From assembly GCF_000817775.3 (NCBI RefSeq), contig NZ_JTHE03000104.1, positions 1 through 64,000 on the forward strand: DNA of 64,000 nucleotides. The letters are read 5' to 3'. Made by a program: the position numbers and the translations under genes. Of the stretch, positions 53,457-62,868 are shown one piece after another; the first letter of the stretch is position 1; each line of letters begins with the position of its first letter. The DNA comes from Lyngbya confervoides BDU141951. GTDB lineage: Bacteria > Cyanobacteriota > Cyanobacteriia > Thermosynechococcales > Thermosynechococcaceae. Under the pieces are notes generated by a model. It had not been told where the DNA came from, made no database searches, and saw only the letters and a list, made by a program, of their open reading frames with translations.

Positions 53457-54209
53457 CTAGACGTTGCCGAAGACAGGAACTGCTGCGCCGCGAATATCCC
53501 GGGCCGCTTCAGAGGCAAGGAAGCAAATCACTTGTCCCAGGGATTGAGGGGTGACCCACTGATCTGCCTGCGCTTGCCCCAGAGCCTCTCGGTTGGCAGC
53601 GGTGTCAATGACGCTGGGCAACACCGTGTTGGCGGTGATGTTAGTGCCTTTTGTCTCGGCGGCGATCGCCTGGGTAAATGCCACAACCCCTGCCTTCGCT
53701 GCGCTGTAGGCCGCCATCTGAGCGGGGGGAGACTGGGCAGCGCCCGATCCCACGGTCACAATCCGGCCATAGCCGTGACTCTGCATGCGCCGCAGGCTGT
53801 GCTTACACAGTAAAAAGGTGGTGGTGAGGTTGATCTGAAGGTTGGCATGCCATTGGTCCAGGCCATACTCAGTTGTGCTGCCCATGGAAAACCCGCCCAC
53901 GAGGTGAACGAGGACGTCCAGATGGGACATTGAATCGACAAGCTGTTGTACTTGTCCCTCATGGCTGAGGTCTGCTTCGACAAAGCGAATGCGAGCTAGC
54001 TCCGCGGGAGCTAGCAATTGCCGGAGCTGATCCACTTCCGTTTGATTGATGTAGGGCAAGGTAATCAGGGCACCCTGGGCCAGCAAAAGCGGGGTGACGC
54101 CTTGGCCCAGGCCACCGGAGCCGCCAGTGAGCAGGACATGTCTGTTGCGCATAAGCTTGAGAGATCGTGGGGAAGGAGATTGAGCCATGGGGCTAAGGCC
54201 TAGGCCCAC
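53457..54209 (-). CDS. Short-chain dehydrogenase/reductase
   Basis: 250 aa from ATG 54209; ATGs at 54188 and 54152 are also possible, and 54152 (MRNRHVLLTGGSGGLGQG) fits the family best. Motifs: TGGSGGLGQG cofactor loop, HLVGG (NAG-like), catalytic Ser in TVGSGAAQS, and YSAAKAG (Tyr-x3-Lys). Substrate unknown. Confidence 0.88.
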   Translation of the reverse strand: MGLGLSPMAQSPSPRSLKLMRNRHVLLTGGSGGLGQGVTPLLLAQGALITLPYINQTEVDQLRQLLAPAELARIRFVEADLSHEGQVQQLVDSMSHLDVLVHLVGGFSMGSTTEYGLDQWHANLQINLTTTFLLCKHSLRRMQSHGYGRIVTVGSGAAQSPPAQMAAYSAAKAGVVAFTQAIAAETKGTNITANTVLPSVIDTAANREALGQAQADQWVTPQSLGQVICFLASEAARDIRGAAVPVFGNV

Positions 54210-54293
54210 AGGGGGGGGACCCTACGCTTTCCCTGGTCTCGTTCATCCCTCATAATCATAGGAGTTTGGCCGGGTGGCGGGAGACCTTTAGGG

Positions 54294-54854
54294 ATGAAGT
54301 TTAACAATCGGCAAAATCGCTGCATTGCGGTTGGGGGAGAGCAGCTGTGGATTAGTCGCAGCGTAACGGTACTGCCTGCCCTGTTCTTGGTCCAAGGTGA
54401 ACAGACCTATGTCCCTCTGGGATTAAGGGGATATGGGTTACCCGACGAATGTGGAAAATGGGCCTTGCCGGGTGGCTATCTGGACTATGACGAAACGGCG
54501 GGAGAGGCAGTGATTCGGGAGATTTGGGAAGAGATGGGCCTGAATATTCCAGATTTGCAATCGAAGTATCGCTTTGAAGGATCCCTCGATCAGCCCTACT
54601 ACGTTTTGACCCTACCGCGCAATCGTCAAAATGTGACCCTGAGATTCCCGCTGATGTTTTTTCTCCCAGAAACTCAGGATCTGCCGGCGCTCAATCCGCA
54701 GGTGGGTGTGGATGAGGTGATTGAGGCAAAATGGTTCCAACTCTCCGAGGCCTTGGCGATGCCCCTGGCCTTTTATCATCATGAGGTGATCCGCCATTGC
54801 CTTGCCCATTACTATAAGGACATCTGGCCGGGAAGTCTGGCGGATATAGGATAA
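54294..54854 (+). CDS. Nudix hydrolase
   Basis: 186 aa. A perfect Nudix box at 61-83: GYLDYDETAGEAVIREIW-EEMGL (G61, E67, R75, E76, E79, E80). It cleaves nucleoside diphosphates linked to another moiety; the exact substrate cannot be read. The XPB-type helicase gene starts 22 bp downstream, suggesting co-transcription. Confidence 0.88.
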   Translation: MKFNNRQNRCIAVGGEQLWISRSVTVLPALFLVQGEQTYVPLGLRGYGLPDECGKWALPGGYLDYDETAGEAVIREIWEEMGLNIPDLQSKYRFEGSLDQPYYVLTLPRNRQNVTLRFPLMFFLPETQDLPALNPQVGVDEVIEAKWFQLSEALAMPLAFYHHEVIRHCLAHYYKDIWPGSLADIG

Positions 54855-54875
54855 TGGCGCAGCGCTACTGAAGCT

Positions 54876-56384
54876 ATGGCTCGCACTCCCCTGCTTTCCT
54901 TTGATCGAGGCACACTCATTTTGCATCCTCCCCCCCGTGGCAAGGAGTGGATTGATTTTGCGACCTGGGATGATCGCATTGAAAAGTTTCGGGTTCCGGC
55001 CCTTCAATATCGCGGGTTGATTCAGGCGCTCAATCAGGGGCAGGTGGCCTATCAAGATCAGGCGCGGGCCTATCAAGTGCTGACCCTGGCCCAAACTCAA
55101 TCCCACCGCCCCTATCCCCATCAACTAGAAGCTTTGAGTGCCTGGCAGCGTCAGGGGGGGCAAGGTGTTGTGGTCCTGCCCACAGCGGCGGGAAAAACCT
55201 ATCTGGCCCAAATGGTGATGCAGGCCACGCAGCGAAGCACGCTGATTATGGTGCCGACCCTCGATCTGATGCACCAATGGTATGCGAATCTGTTGGATGC
55301 CTTTCCTGGGGTGGAGGTGGGACTGTTGGGGGGCGGATCCCATGATCGCGCACCGGTTTTGGTGGCGACCTACGATAGCGCGGCAATCCATGCGGAGTCC
55401 CTGGGCAACCGCTACGGCCTGTTGGTGTTTGATGAGTGTCATCACCTGCCCAGTGACTTTAATCGGGTGATTGCGGAATATGCCATTGCTCCCTTCCGTC
55501 TAGGGCTAACGGCAACGCCTGAGCGAGGCGACGGTCGACATCAAGATCTAGATTGGTTGATTGGTCCTCAGGTGTATCGCAGAACCCCAGAGGAGCTGTC
55601 GGGGCAAGTTCTGGCAGAGCATCGCCATATTAAGCTTGCGGTGACTCTATCCTCCCAGGAGCGCGATCGCTACGATCAGCTCATTGAACTCCGTAATACC
55701 TTCTTGCGAGACAAGGGGATTTTCTTGGGGAGTTTGCAGGGGTGGCAAAACTTTGTGCGTCAGAGCGCAAGGTCCCCAGCTGGCCGACGTGCAATGCTAG
55801 CCCACCGGGAGGCGCGGGCCATCGCCTTTGGAACCGCTGGTAAGCTACGCATCCTGGCAGATTTGCTCCATCAGCATTACCCTGCGCAAACGCTGATTTT
55901 TACCGATGACAATGCCACCGTTTACCGCATTTCCCAGGAATTTCTGATTCCGGCCATTACCCACCAAACCCCAGTCAAGGAGCGTCATCGGATTCTAGAG
56001 TCCTTTAAGCAGGGCGACTATCCCACGATTGTCACCTCGAGGGTGCTCAATGAAGGGGTGGATGTGCCGGAGGCTCGCGTGGCCATTGTTCTTTCGGGAA
56101 CAGGGTCAAAACGTGAAGCGGTGCAGCGTTTGGGACGTGTGCTGCGGAAAGGTCAGCAGGACAGCAAGCTGGCCCTGCTGTATGAAGTGATTGCCCAGGG
56201 CACGACTGAAGAAAATGTTTCCAAACGGCGCAATCGGAAACCCGGAGAGGCGCCTCAGCGTCAACTCGAGCTGGTGCCGTCGCCTTACCCAGAGACTCCA
56301 GCAATTCAGCCGCGGGCTGCGGAATCGGAGTCAATCTGGCAAAATCAAACGGAATCAGGGGGGCTTAGCCCCTTGGATTTTTAA
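54876..56384 (+). CDS. XPB-like superfamily 2 DNA helicase
   Basis: 502 aa. Motif I PTAAGKT (102-108), motif II DECH (186-189), motif III LTATPERGDG, motif VI EAVQRLGRVLRK. An N-terminal 70-residue segment precedes it, as in bacterial XPB-type helicases, and the C-terminal 60 residues are disordered. Bacterial XPB relatives are 3'-5' helicases with repair or plasmid-defence links; no nuclease partner is adjacent. Confidence 0.88.
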   Translation: MARTPLLSFDRGTLILHPPPRGKEWIDFATWDDRIEKFRVPALQYRGLIQALNQGQVAYQDQARAYQVLTLAQTQSHRPYPHQLEALSAWQRQGGQGVVVLPTAAGKTYLAQMVMQATQRSTLIMVPTLDLMHQWYANLLDAFPGVEVGLLGGGSHDRAPVLVATYDSAAIHAESLGNRYGLLVFDECHHLPSDFNRVIAEYAIAPFRLGLTATPERGDGRHQDLDWLIGPQVYRRTPEELSGQVLAEHRHIKLAVTLSSQERDRYDQLIELRNTFLRDKGIFLGSLQGWQNFVRQSARSPAGRRAMLAHREARAIAFGTAGKLRILADLLHQHYPAQTLIFTDDNATVYRISQEFLIPAITHQTPVKERHRILESFKQGDYPTIVTSRVLNEGVDVPEARVAIVLSGTGSKREAVQRLGRVLRKGQQDSKLALLYEVIAQGTTEENVSKRRNRKPGEAPQRQLELVPSPYPETPAIQPRAAESESIWQNQTESGGLSPLDF

Positions 56385-56422
56385 GTGTGGTAGGGTATTT
56401 CCATTTAATCGGGTCAATTTGC

Positions 56423-57328
56423 ATGAAAAAGAGCTTGCTCCTGGGTCTGAGCCTTAGCGTATGCGCTCTCATTCTTTTCAGCCCTTGGCGTCATCCCCTC
56501 CGGGTTACGGAGCCGGTGTTGGCCCAGCATCCTCCAACCCTCGTTGCCAGTGCTGGACAGTGGTACACTCCACCAGGGATTCCAGCCCCAGGCTGTGCGG
56601 CTCAGCCCAATCCCGACCCTGATCCCGATATTCGCTTTCAGCCTGGAACCTTGTCCTTAGATCGGTTCCGATCTGCGCTACAGCCCGTATCCTGGCCTCA
56701 GTACACTCCGGATTGGGTCAAAACCTATCAACCGCCAGAACAGGTGGCTCTGGCCCATCCCACCAATTTTGGGGAGAGATTCCTTTTAGATGCTCAGGGC
56801 CGATCCGCTGCCCGTCCGCCGCTGATTGTGCTCCACGAAACCGTGGTGTCAGGCTGGCAAACGGTGCGGTTTTTTCAGACCGCTCACTACAATGATGCGG
56901 ATCAAGCCAGCTACCATGCCCTCATCAAGCGAGATGGATCCATTTTTTATCTGGTGCCGCCCGATAAGCGCGCCTTTGGTGCGGGAAATTCTGTATTTAA
57001 CAGTCCCAACGGGCCAGAAACCACGCAAACCAATCCCAAGTTTTCCGCCTCTGTCAATAATTTTGCCTACCATATTTCCTTTGAAACGCCGCCGGATGGC
57101 AACCACAATGGTCGCACCCACAGCGGCTATACGGACCGCCAGTATGCATCTCTGGCTTGGCTGATTGCTAAGACTGGGGTGTCGGACGATCGAATTACAA
57201 CCCATCAGGCGGTGGATCGGTCCGGATCGCGACTCGATCCGCGCAGCTTTGATCGCCGCAAGTTTGCTCTATATTTACAACAGTTTCCGAAAACCAATGA
57301 AATTTCTATTGGTTGCTGGCAGCCGTAG
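56423..57328 (+). CDS. Secreted N-acetylmuramoyl-L-alanine amidase
   Basis: 301 aa from ATG 56423 (MKKSLLLGLSLSVCALILFSPW, a signal peptide or anchor). The amidase_2/PGRP-like domain starts near RPPLIVLHETVVSGWQ (zinc His) and continues through ASYHALIKRDGSIFYLVPPDKRAFGAG to ITTHQAVDRSGSRLDPRSFD (second His and Asp). It cuts peptidoglycan stems in the periplasm. Its 3' end overlaps the catalase-like gene by 23 bp, convergent. Confidence 0.88.
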   Translation: MKKSLLLGLSLSVCALILFSPWRHPLRVTEPVLAQHPPTLVASAGQWYTPPGIPAPGCAAQPNPDPDPDIRFQPGTLSLDRFRSALQPVSWPQYTPDWVKTYQPPEQVALAHPTNFGERFLLDAQGRSAARPPLIVLHETVVSGWQTVRFFQTAHYNDADQASYHALIKRDGSIFYLVPPDKRAFGAGNSVFNSPNGPETTQTNPKFSASVNNFAYHISFETPPDGNHNGRTHSGYTDRQYASLAWLIAKTGVSDDRITTHQAVDRSGSRLDPRSFDRRKFALYLQQFPKTNEISIGCWQP

Positions 57329-58427
57329 CAGGGCTGTCCAAGGAGAGAAGGGTGGGTGAAAAGGTGTCAGGTCCAGGTTCTTCCAGGGGAGCCTGGTTGA
57401 GCTGGTGTCGAACCTCGGCTGTCTGTTGATAAACCTGACGACGAGCGCGGTTCATGCTGCCCAGGGGACGTTGTTCCAGTAGCGCATGCCAGGGTGTGAA
57501 GGAGAGGTTCTCACAAAAGCTCATCTGAGCTGGGCTATCAAAGGTCTGGGGTGGAATGTCCACCGTTGCGACTTTAATTGGAGGCGATCGCCAAAGGATG
57601 GTGGAATCCTCCACGGGCATGGTGAGGGGGTTGGTTTGCACCTGCAAAAAGAAGTCAAAGCCTGCGGCACGCTGGCTCAGGGTTTTAATCATGGCCTGGC
57701 GCAAATAATCAGGGGTCGATTGATCCACGCCATCGGGTCGATTGTTGGCGTGGGGCTTGACCAAAAATTTAACGGCTTTGCCTGCGCCGAGTTGATAGGG
57801 CGTGACGCTGAAGTATGAACAGTTGAGAGGACTGGCCGGTTTAATGATTTTTTTGAGGCCCCCCAGGACGAGGAAGCGTCTGAGTTCCTGCAGGCGCCAT
57901 CCTCCCGGCCACAAACTGGGAAAGAAAAAGGGGAAAAATGCCTGCAGGCGACTGCCGGGGGAGGCACTGGTCCGGTTCATTTGACCCGATCGCTCGAACA
58001 GATCCACGTAGTCGGGAATCGTGCGGATAAAGAAAACAGGGTGATCAATCATCACCAAGTCATGGGTCTGGCTGTCATCCTCAAGGGCTTTGGTCCCCTC
58101 TACCGCCATAAGCTTTATGGCCATGCCGTGGGATCCCCCTTGGCGATCGTCCATGGCTTGACCGTTTGAGTAGCGGATCCAGGCCGGAAAGCACTTTCCC
58201 GGCTGTTTGAAAAGACCGACGCGTAACGCTGCCGGGAGATCGGGGTCAATGGTGAAGTTGGCCCACACGACCCCATGGTTTTTAGGATGCTGGTCCCGTC
58301 TGGCGGGGGAACCCTCTTGGCTGTACTGATCTTGAATTTGCTGAGCACTGATTTCCGTAATCCGCTGAATATCTGCAGCTTCATTGGGCAGTGGATATTC
58401 CTGACCCAGTTCTGGTTTGTTGCTCAT
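57306..58427 (-). CDS. Catalase-related heme-binding family protein
   Basis: 373 aa. Similar in build to the short catalase-like family: HGVVWANFTIDPDLPAALRVGLF near the N-terminus (the HG-V-a-F strand that carries the distal His in catalases), RYSNGQAMDDRQGGSHGMAIKLM, and DLVMIDHPVFFIRTIPDYVDLF. Probably binds heme; some members act as peroxidases or allene-oxide-like enzymes. Enzyme activity unproven. Convergent with the amidase. Confidence 0.78.
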   Translation of the reverse strand: MSNKPELGQEYPLPNEAADIQRITEISAQQIQDQYSQEGSPARRDQHPKNHGVVWANFTIDPDLPAALRVGLFKQPGKCFPAWIRYSNGQAMDDRQGGSHGMAIKLMAVEGTKALEDDSQTHDLVMIDHPVFFIRTIPDYVDLFERSGQMNRTSASPGSRLQAFFPFFFPSLWPGGWRLQELRRFLVLGGLKKIIKPASPLNCSYFSVTPYQLGAGKAVKFLVKPHANNRPDGVDQSTPDYLRQAMIKTLSQRAAGFDFFLQVQTNPLTMPVEDSTILWRSPPIKVATVDIPPQTFDSPAQMSFCENLSFTPWHALLEQRPLGSMNRARRQVYQQTAEVRHQLNQAPLEEPGPDTFSPTLLSLDSPATAASNQ

Positions 58428-58934
58428 TGGCTCTTATAGAAGATAGGCTACCGTCAAGGACTGGGTCAGTTTTGGGGGAGGACAAGAAACCCAGTGGCCT
58501 ACTCCATCATTATTCACGGATTTGTTGAGCCGATCTGGTTTTTAAATAAGAACTTTGGTTTTCCTAGAACGGCGGTGAGGCCTTTTTGGGGGCAGATCCG
58601 GCCAGGGAGTTCTTTGCTCGCTTTATCTGGTGCTCGCTTTATCTGGTGCTTGCTTTATCCAGTGGTTGCGGCAATGATTGCACGACACCTGGGAATTTCG
58701 TGGGGAGGGAGGCGCCGAGATTGATTTTATTTTTTGGAAAAAATTAAGTTTAATGTCAAGTTGAGAGGGAAGCCTAGGGAGAAGTTTGCCAGGATGGGGC
58801 TGATTATTGGAAATGTTCCGCAATTTAAGGAACGAATCTGGAGACTTTCCGGGAAGGTGACGCTGGGCTGCGGCGATGGAAATGTGGACAATAGGAGTAC
58901 AAACTGTGGGGAACCTTAACTTAAATAGATGTGC
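58428..58934. other. Gene-free region with 16-bp tandem repeats
   Basis: About 507 bp. A short plus-strand frame (58494-58724) exists but is made partly of three 16-bp tandem repeats and has no family, so it is not called. A terminator closes the right end. Confidence 0.55.
58616..58663. repeat. Three 16-bp tandem repeats
   Basis: GCTCGCTTTATCTGGT occurs twice in a row, followed by GCTTGCTTTATCCAGT with three changes. Confidence 0.85.
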
Positions 58935-58969
58935 TAAAAAACGCTCTGCCTCAGCAGAGTGTTTTTTTC
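58935..58969. terminator. Bidirectional terminator downstream of psbP
   Basis: A-run, stem CGCTCTGC/GCAGAGTG with a 4-nt loop, then a seven-T run. It lies 42 bp past the psbP stop on the minus strand and would also work on the plus strand. Confidence 0.8.
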
Positions 58970-59011
58970 TAACCAGTTGGAGAGGGAAGAGTTGCTTTCC
59001 CGAGTCAATGG

Positions 59012-59557
59012 CTAGTAAACGGCGAAGGAGTTGGCAACATTTTTGAAGGTGGCTTCCAGTTTTGACCAGTCTGATTCAGGGGCAGAGACACTCAGGGTAA
59101 AGAGCTTGCCCCGACTGATGGCAACGCTGGCTAAGTTGTGTCGCTCAGCGTTCGGTAGGTCAATATAGTATTCCAAATTGTAGTAAGTGCGATCGCCCAG
59201 TACCCGTTCACTGGAGGAAAGGAGCTGGGCTTGTCGGTTAGATCCGGGAGGGGCTAAGACAGAGGTTGCCAGTCGCAGGCCAACCTCATTGGGGGTTCCC
59301 AGGTCGCTGAGTTTTGTTTGATTACCCGTGAGATTGCTGACTACCACGCTCACCAGTTCCGATTCTTCAATGAGATCTCGGAAGACCACATCAGGTCCAT
59401 TGTTGACCTGGATTTGTACCCAGCCGTTGGGATAGACGAATTCATAGCCGTTGCGCTCATTGACGTAGGCTTTGAGACCACCGCCTGCCGCCACGCAGCC
59501 CTGAAGGGTGAGGCTGACACACACCAGCGCGATCGCCACAATCCTTTTCCACATCAT
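59012..59557 (-). CDS. psbP: CyanoP, PsbP-like photosystem II lipoprotein
   Basis: 181 aa. Lipobox LQGC after an N-terminal hydrophobic segment (IVAIALVCVSLTLQGC), so it is a lumenal lipoprotein. The PsbP fold is shown by GYEFVYPNGWVQIQV, VVFRDLIEESELVSVVVS and YYNLEYYIDLPNAERHNLASVAISRGKLFTLSVSAPESDW. It associates with photosystem II assembly intermediates. Terminator at 58935-58969. A divergent ABC-2 permease gene starts 79 bp from its start. Confidence 0.92.
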   Translation of the reverse strand: MMWKRIVAIALVCVSLTLQGCVAAGGGLKAYVNERNGYEFVYPNGWVQIQVNNGPDVVFRDLIEESELVSVVVSNLTGNQTKLSDLGTPNEVGLRLATSVLAPPGSNRQAQLLSSSERVLGDRTYYNLEYYIDLPNAERHNLASVAISRGKLFTLSVSAPESDWSKLEATFKNVANSFAVY

Positions 59558-59635
59558 GAGTCTTGCCTAAATCCATCGTCTGATTACACTGCTCACACTG
59601 TAACCTGTTAAGGAACCGAAGGAAACGGGGGCGGC

Positions 59636-60418
59636 GTGGAGCGATATTTACAATTGTTGCGGCTGTTCTGGAGTACCGCAATTGCGGCGGAAATGGAATA
59701 CCGCGCAAATTTTGTTCTGGCGGCAATCAGCAGCTTGGGGAACTTAATGGGGAGCCTATTTGGCCTGTTTTTGTTCTATCGAACTGGCTATCGGTTTGCG
59801 GGCTGGAACTGGGAAGAGGCGCTGATTGTGCTGGGCATTTTTACGCTGCTGCAAGGGTTTTCAGCTACCTTTTTGGTGCCCAATCTCAATCGAATTGTGA
59901 ATCATGTGCAGCAGGGAACCCTGGATTTTATTCTGCTTAAACCCATTAGCAGTCAATTTTGGCTCTCAACCTATACCATTTCTCCCTGGGGGCTGCCGGA
60001 CTTGCTATTTGGCGGGATGATGGTGGGCTACGCGGGACAGCAGCTGCAGCTAGACTGGTATCAATATCTCTGGAGCTTGGTGCCCTTGACCTTCGGCTTG
60101 ATCAGTCTCTACAGCCTTTGGTTTATCCTGGGGGCGACCAGTATCTGGTTTGTAAAAATCTACAACGTGACCGAGGTGTTGCGCGGTCTGGTGGAGGCGG
60201 GCCGCTATCCAGTGGTGGCTTACCCGGAGGCCTACCGCGTATTTTTTACCTTTGTGGTGCCCGTGGCATTTTTAACCACCGTACCGGCCCAAGTGATGCT
60301 GAATCGATCCCAATGGCCCTGGCTGGCTGGGTCTGGGCTGCTGGCAGTGGCGCTACTGTGGATTTCCCATGGGTTTTGGCAATTTGCGCTGCGGTTCTAC
60401 ACCAGTGCCTCTAGCTAA
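59636..60418 (+). CDS. ABC-2-type transporter permease (DUF990-like)
   Basis: 260 aa from GTG 59636. Six membrane segments, with the conserved GTLDFILLKPISSQFWLS and WGLPDLLFGGMMVGYA blocks and a PVAFLTTVPAQ end segment typical of this exporter permease family. The ATP-binding partner is not in the window. Its 3' end overlaps the convergent cobQ gene by 66 bp. Confidence 0.85.
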   Translation: MERYLQLLRLFWSTAIAAEMEYRANFVLAAISSLGNLMGSLFGLFLFYRTGYRFAGWNWEEALIVLGIFTLLQGFSATFLVPNLNRIVNHVQQGTLDFILLKPISSQFWLSTYTISPWGLPDLLFGGMMVGYAGQQLQLDWYQYLWSLVPLTFGLISLYSLWFILGATSIWFVKIYNVTEVLRGLVEAGRYPVVAYPEAYRVFFTFVVPVAFLTTVPAQVMLNRSQWPWLAGSGLLAVALLWISHGFWQFALRFYTSASS

Positions 60419-61921
60419 CGCCATTGCCTTTGCCAGGATTGGTTCTAAATCTAGATGGGGAGCGATTGCGTCGGTGATGGCATCTAGGTGCTGGTGCCGC
60501 TGCTGCTCGTAATCTGGAATATCTGTGGGCAGGGGGGGGAATCCTTTCGCCGTTCGGAGCAGGTTTAACCAGCTGCGCCGCCAGGGTCCATTGTTGAACA
60601 CTCCGTGGAGGTAGGTCCCGAGGACCCGGCGATCGCGGCTGGCCCAGCCTAAGCTCCCATCACAAAAGAGCGCGACCACCGCTTCGTCTTGGGTGAGGTG
60701 AGTTCGCCCTTGATGGATTTCATAGCCGCGCACCGATCGATCTGGAGGCATGGACCACCCCCAGGACTGGGGAAATTCCTGGGCCTGAACCTCTCGTTGG
60801 CACGTCACTTTCTCGGAATGCATTTGGGTGGTCAGGGGGAGCAAGCCCAAGCCCGGAATCTGGGGAATGCTGCCTTCGAGCCCTTCAGGGTCAGTGACCT
60901 GATCGCCCAGCATTTGCAGACCTCCACAGATACCGAAAACCATGCCCCCAGCGGCGCTATAGGCCTGGATTTGAGCTGCTAAACCAGAGTGATGCAGATC
61001 CTGGAGATCCGCGAGGGTGGTTTTCGATCCCGGTAGGATCACCGCATCGGGTTGGCCCAGGAATTGCCCTGGCTGCACGTAGCGTAGATCAATTCCAGGC
61101 TCGGCCTCGAGGGGCTCAAAATCCGTAAAGTTGGCAATTCGAGAAAAGCGCACGACGGCAATGGTTAACTCTGATCGGGATTGGGAAGATCGGCGCTCAA
61201 ACAAACTCAGGGAATCTTCGGCGGAAAAGGCCTGAGACAGATAGGGAATCACCCCAATGACGGGAATCTGAGTATGCTCCTCCAGCCAGTTCAGGCCCGA
61301 TTCCAGCAGGGATCGCTGACCGCGAAACTTATTAATCACAAAGCCTTTGATCAGCGATCGCTCCTCAGGATCCAGCAGTTGTAGGGTGCCAACGATATGG
61401 GCAAACACGCCGCCGCGATCGATATCTGCGACTAAAATTGTTGCGGCATTGAGGTGTTGAGCCACCCGCATATTGGTTAAATCGCGGTGCTTGAGATTAA
61501 TTTCAGCGGGACTGCCAGCTCCCTCACACACAATCCAGTCATAGGTTTGCTGGAGGCGATATAAGCTCTGGGTGATGGCCCCCCAGCCGCGATCAAAATA
61601 ATCGCGGTAGTAGTGAGCCGCATTGACGCGGCCTACCGCTTCCCCTTGCAGAATAACCTGGGAGGTCATGTCTCCCTGGGGCTTGAGTAAAATAGGGTTC
61701 ATCTCCACCTGGGGGTCAACCCCAGCAGCCCAGGCTTGAACGGCTTGGGCGTAGCCCATTTCGTGCCCGGACTGGGTCACGTAGGCATTAAGGGCCATGT
61801 TCTGTCCTTTAAACGGCGCCACTCGATGACCCTGACGGGACAGCAGGCGGCAGAGGACAGCCGTGAGCAGAGATTTGCCAGCGTGGGAGGTGGTTCCCAC
61901 CACCATGAGGGATCCTTTCAA
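60353..61921 (-). CDS. cobQ: Cobyric acid synthase CobQ
   Basis: 522 aa. N-terminal P-loop-like MKGSLMVVGTTSHAGKSLLTAVLCRLL and FKGQNMALNAYVTQSG; C-terminal glutamine amidotransferase domain with catalytic Cys in VFGICGGLQMLG and His in GTYLHGVFNN. It amidates four carboxyl groups of adenosylcobyrinate diamide in cobalamin synthesis. No other cob gene is in the window. No B12 riboswitch was seen upstream. Confidence 0.95.
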   Translation of the reverse strand: MKGSLMVVGTTSHAGKSLLTAVLCRLLSRQGHRVAPFKGQNMALNAYVTQSGHEMGYAQAVQAWAAGVDPQVEMNPILLKPQGDMTSQVILQGEAVGRVNAAHYYRDYFDRGWGAITQSLYRLQQTYDWIVCEGAGSPAEINLKHRDLTNMRVAQHLNAATILVADIDRGGVFAHIVGTLQLLDPEERSLIKGFVINKFRGQRSLLESGLNWLEEHTQIPVIGVIPYLSQAFSAEDSLSLFERRSSQSRSELTIAVVRFSRIANFTDFEPLEAEPGIDLRYVQPGQFLGQPDAVILPGSKTTLADLQDLHHSGLAAQIQAYSAAGGMVFGICGGLQMLGDQVTDPEGLEGSIPQIPGLGLLPLTTQMHSEKVTCQREVQAQEFPQSWGWSMPPDRSVRGYEIHQGRTHLTQDEAVVALFCDGSLGWASRDRRVLGTYLHGVFNNGPWRRSWLNLLRTAKGFPPLPTDIPDYEQQRHQHLDAITDAIAPHLDLEPILAKAMALARGTGVEPQRKLPKPMGNPQ

Positions 61922-62002
61922 GGGGAGATCAAGCTAATAGGGGATATCAAATCAGGTCTAAATTCAGGTCTCTGTTCAGCCGGGCATGAATTAACCAGGA
62001 GA

Positions 62003-62377
62003 TTAAAAGGCCAGGTGAACTGCTTGGGTCCATAAATTGCGCAGGCGATCGCTCCAGGTGGGCCGGGGAACTGCTGGGGAACCGCGCCAGAGATCCAGGA
62101 CTTGGCGGCCTAGGGGCGTGAGTCGAAAGCTGTCAGTCAATCCTTGACCATCCACCTCGCGGCGCAGCACGCCTACCCGGATCAGCCAGAGCAGAGATTG
62201 CTCGGCTTTCAGTTCCGGGATGGGGGCGCGGGTGTACTGATTAAAGTAACCGCAGTCACCGGAAATTTCGGCCAGGGAAACGCTGCTCCGGCGCATTTGG
62301 GTAAACAGCTTTAGCTCAAAGGGGCTACAGGCAATCGCTCGTTTGGCTCGAGTTAGGGTCTTACGGGGGAATTCCAT
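62003..62377 (-). CDS. Npun_F0494-type conserved cyanobacterial protein
   Basis: 124 aa from ATG 62377 (MEFPRKTLTRAKRAIACSPFELKLFTQMRRSSVSLAEISG). The conserved start and the later SLLWLIRVGVLRREVDGQGLTDSFRLTPLGRQVLDLW resemble a winged-helix. The family is restricted to cyanobacteria and uncharacterised. The open frame extends upstream, but that part has poor composition. Confidence 0.75.
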   Translation of the reverse strand: MEFPRKTLTRAKRAIACSPFELKLFTQMRRSSVSLAEISGDCGYFNQYTRAPIPELKAEQSLLWLIRVGVLRREVDGQGLTDSFRLTPLGRQVLDLWRGSPAVPRPTWSDRLRNLWTQAVHLAF

Positions 62378-62868
62378 GCGAACGCTTGAAGGACAGAACG
62401 ACGGCCATCCGTGGGGCCTTTTATTGTAAAGCCATTGTAACGCTTGCACCGATCCTTGGTAGAAACCAGCGCTTGGCCCAAGCGTGCTGCCTAGGTCATC
62501 ATCGGTGGGCGATTGCCCTGACCCGCCCTCTGCGATCGGGGGAGTGCATGGGCGCGCGGGCAGTGGATATGGGCAAGCCACCGATCAAACCGGGGGCATC
62601 CGCATAAATACGGTTATGGGGTCGCCGTTTCGTTTAAATACAGGTCTGGGGTTGCGTGAAAATACTGGAAGAGTGGGGAAGACTTAAACATTCAAAGAAT
62701 AAAAATCCGTAATTCTCCCCTAGGGTCCTGGCGGCGAATTCTCAATAATAGGACAAGGAGGGTCTCCAATCTCAACGGATTGGGGGAGTCCTCGATTTGA
62801 AAGATGGTTTTACAAAATGGGTCTGATATTTAGGCCAGATTCAAAGATTAACTTTTAGGAACACCTGT
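62378..62868. other. Gene-free region upstream of the FHA-PAS gene
   Basis: 491 bp with no convincing gene. It probably holds promoters of the FHA-PAS gene and, on the other strand, of the Npun_F0494-type gene. I see no strong palindrome or promoter match. Confidence 0.5.

Noticed and set aside
53391-53813. 140-aa plus-strand frame opposite the SDR gene
   Set aside because: It is the antisense of a well-supported dehydrogenase and has no family features.
54612-55124. 170-aa minus-strand frame across the Nudix-helicase junction
   Set aside because: Antisense shadow of two strong genes.
58494-58724. 76-aa plus-strand open frame
   Set aside because: It spans three 16-bp tandem repeats and has no recognisable domain or Shine-Dalgarno.
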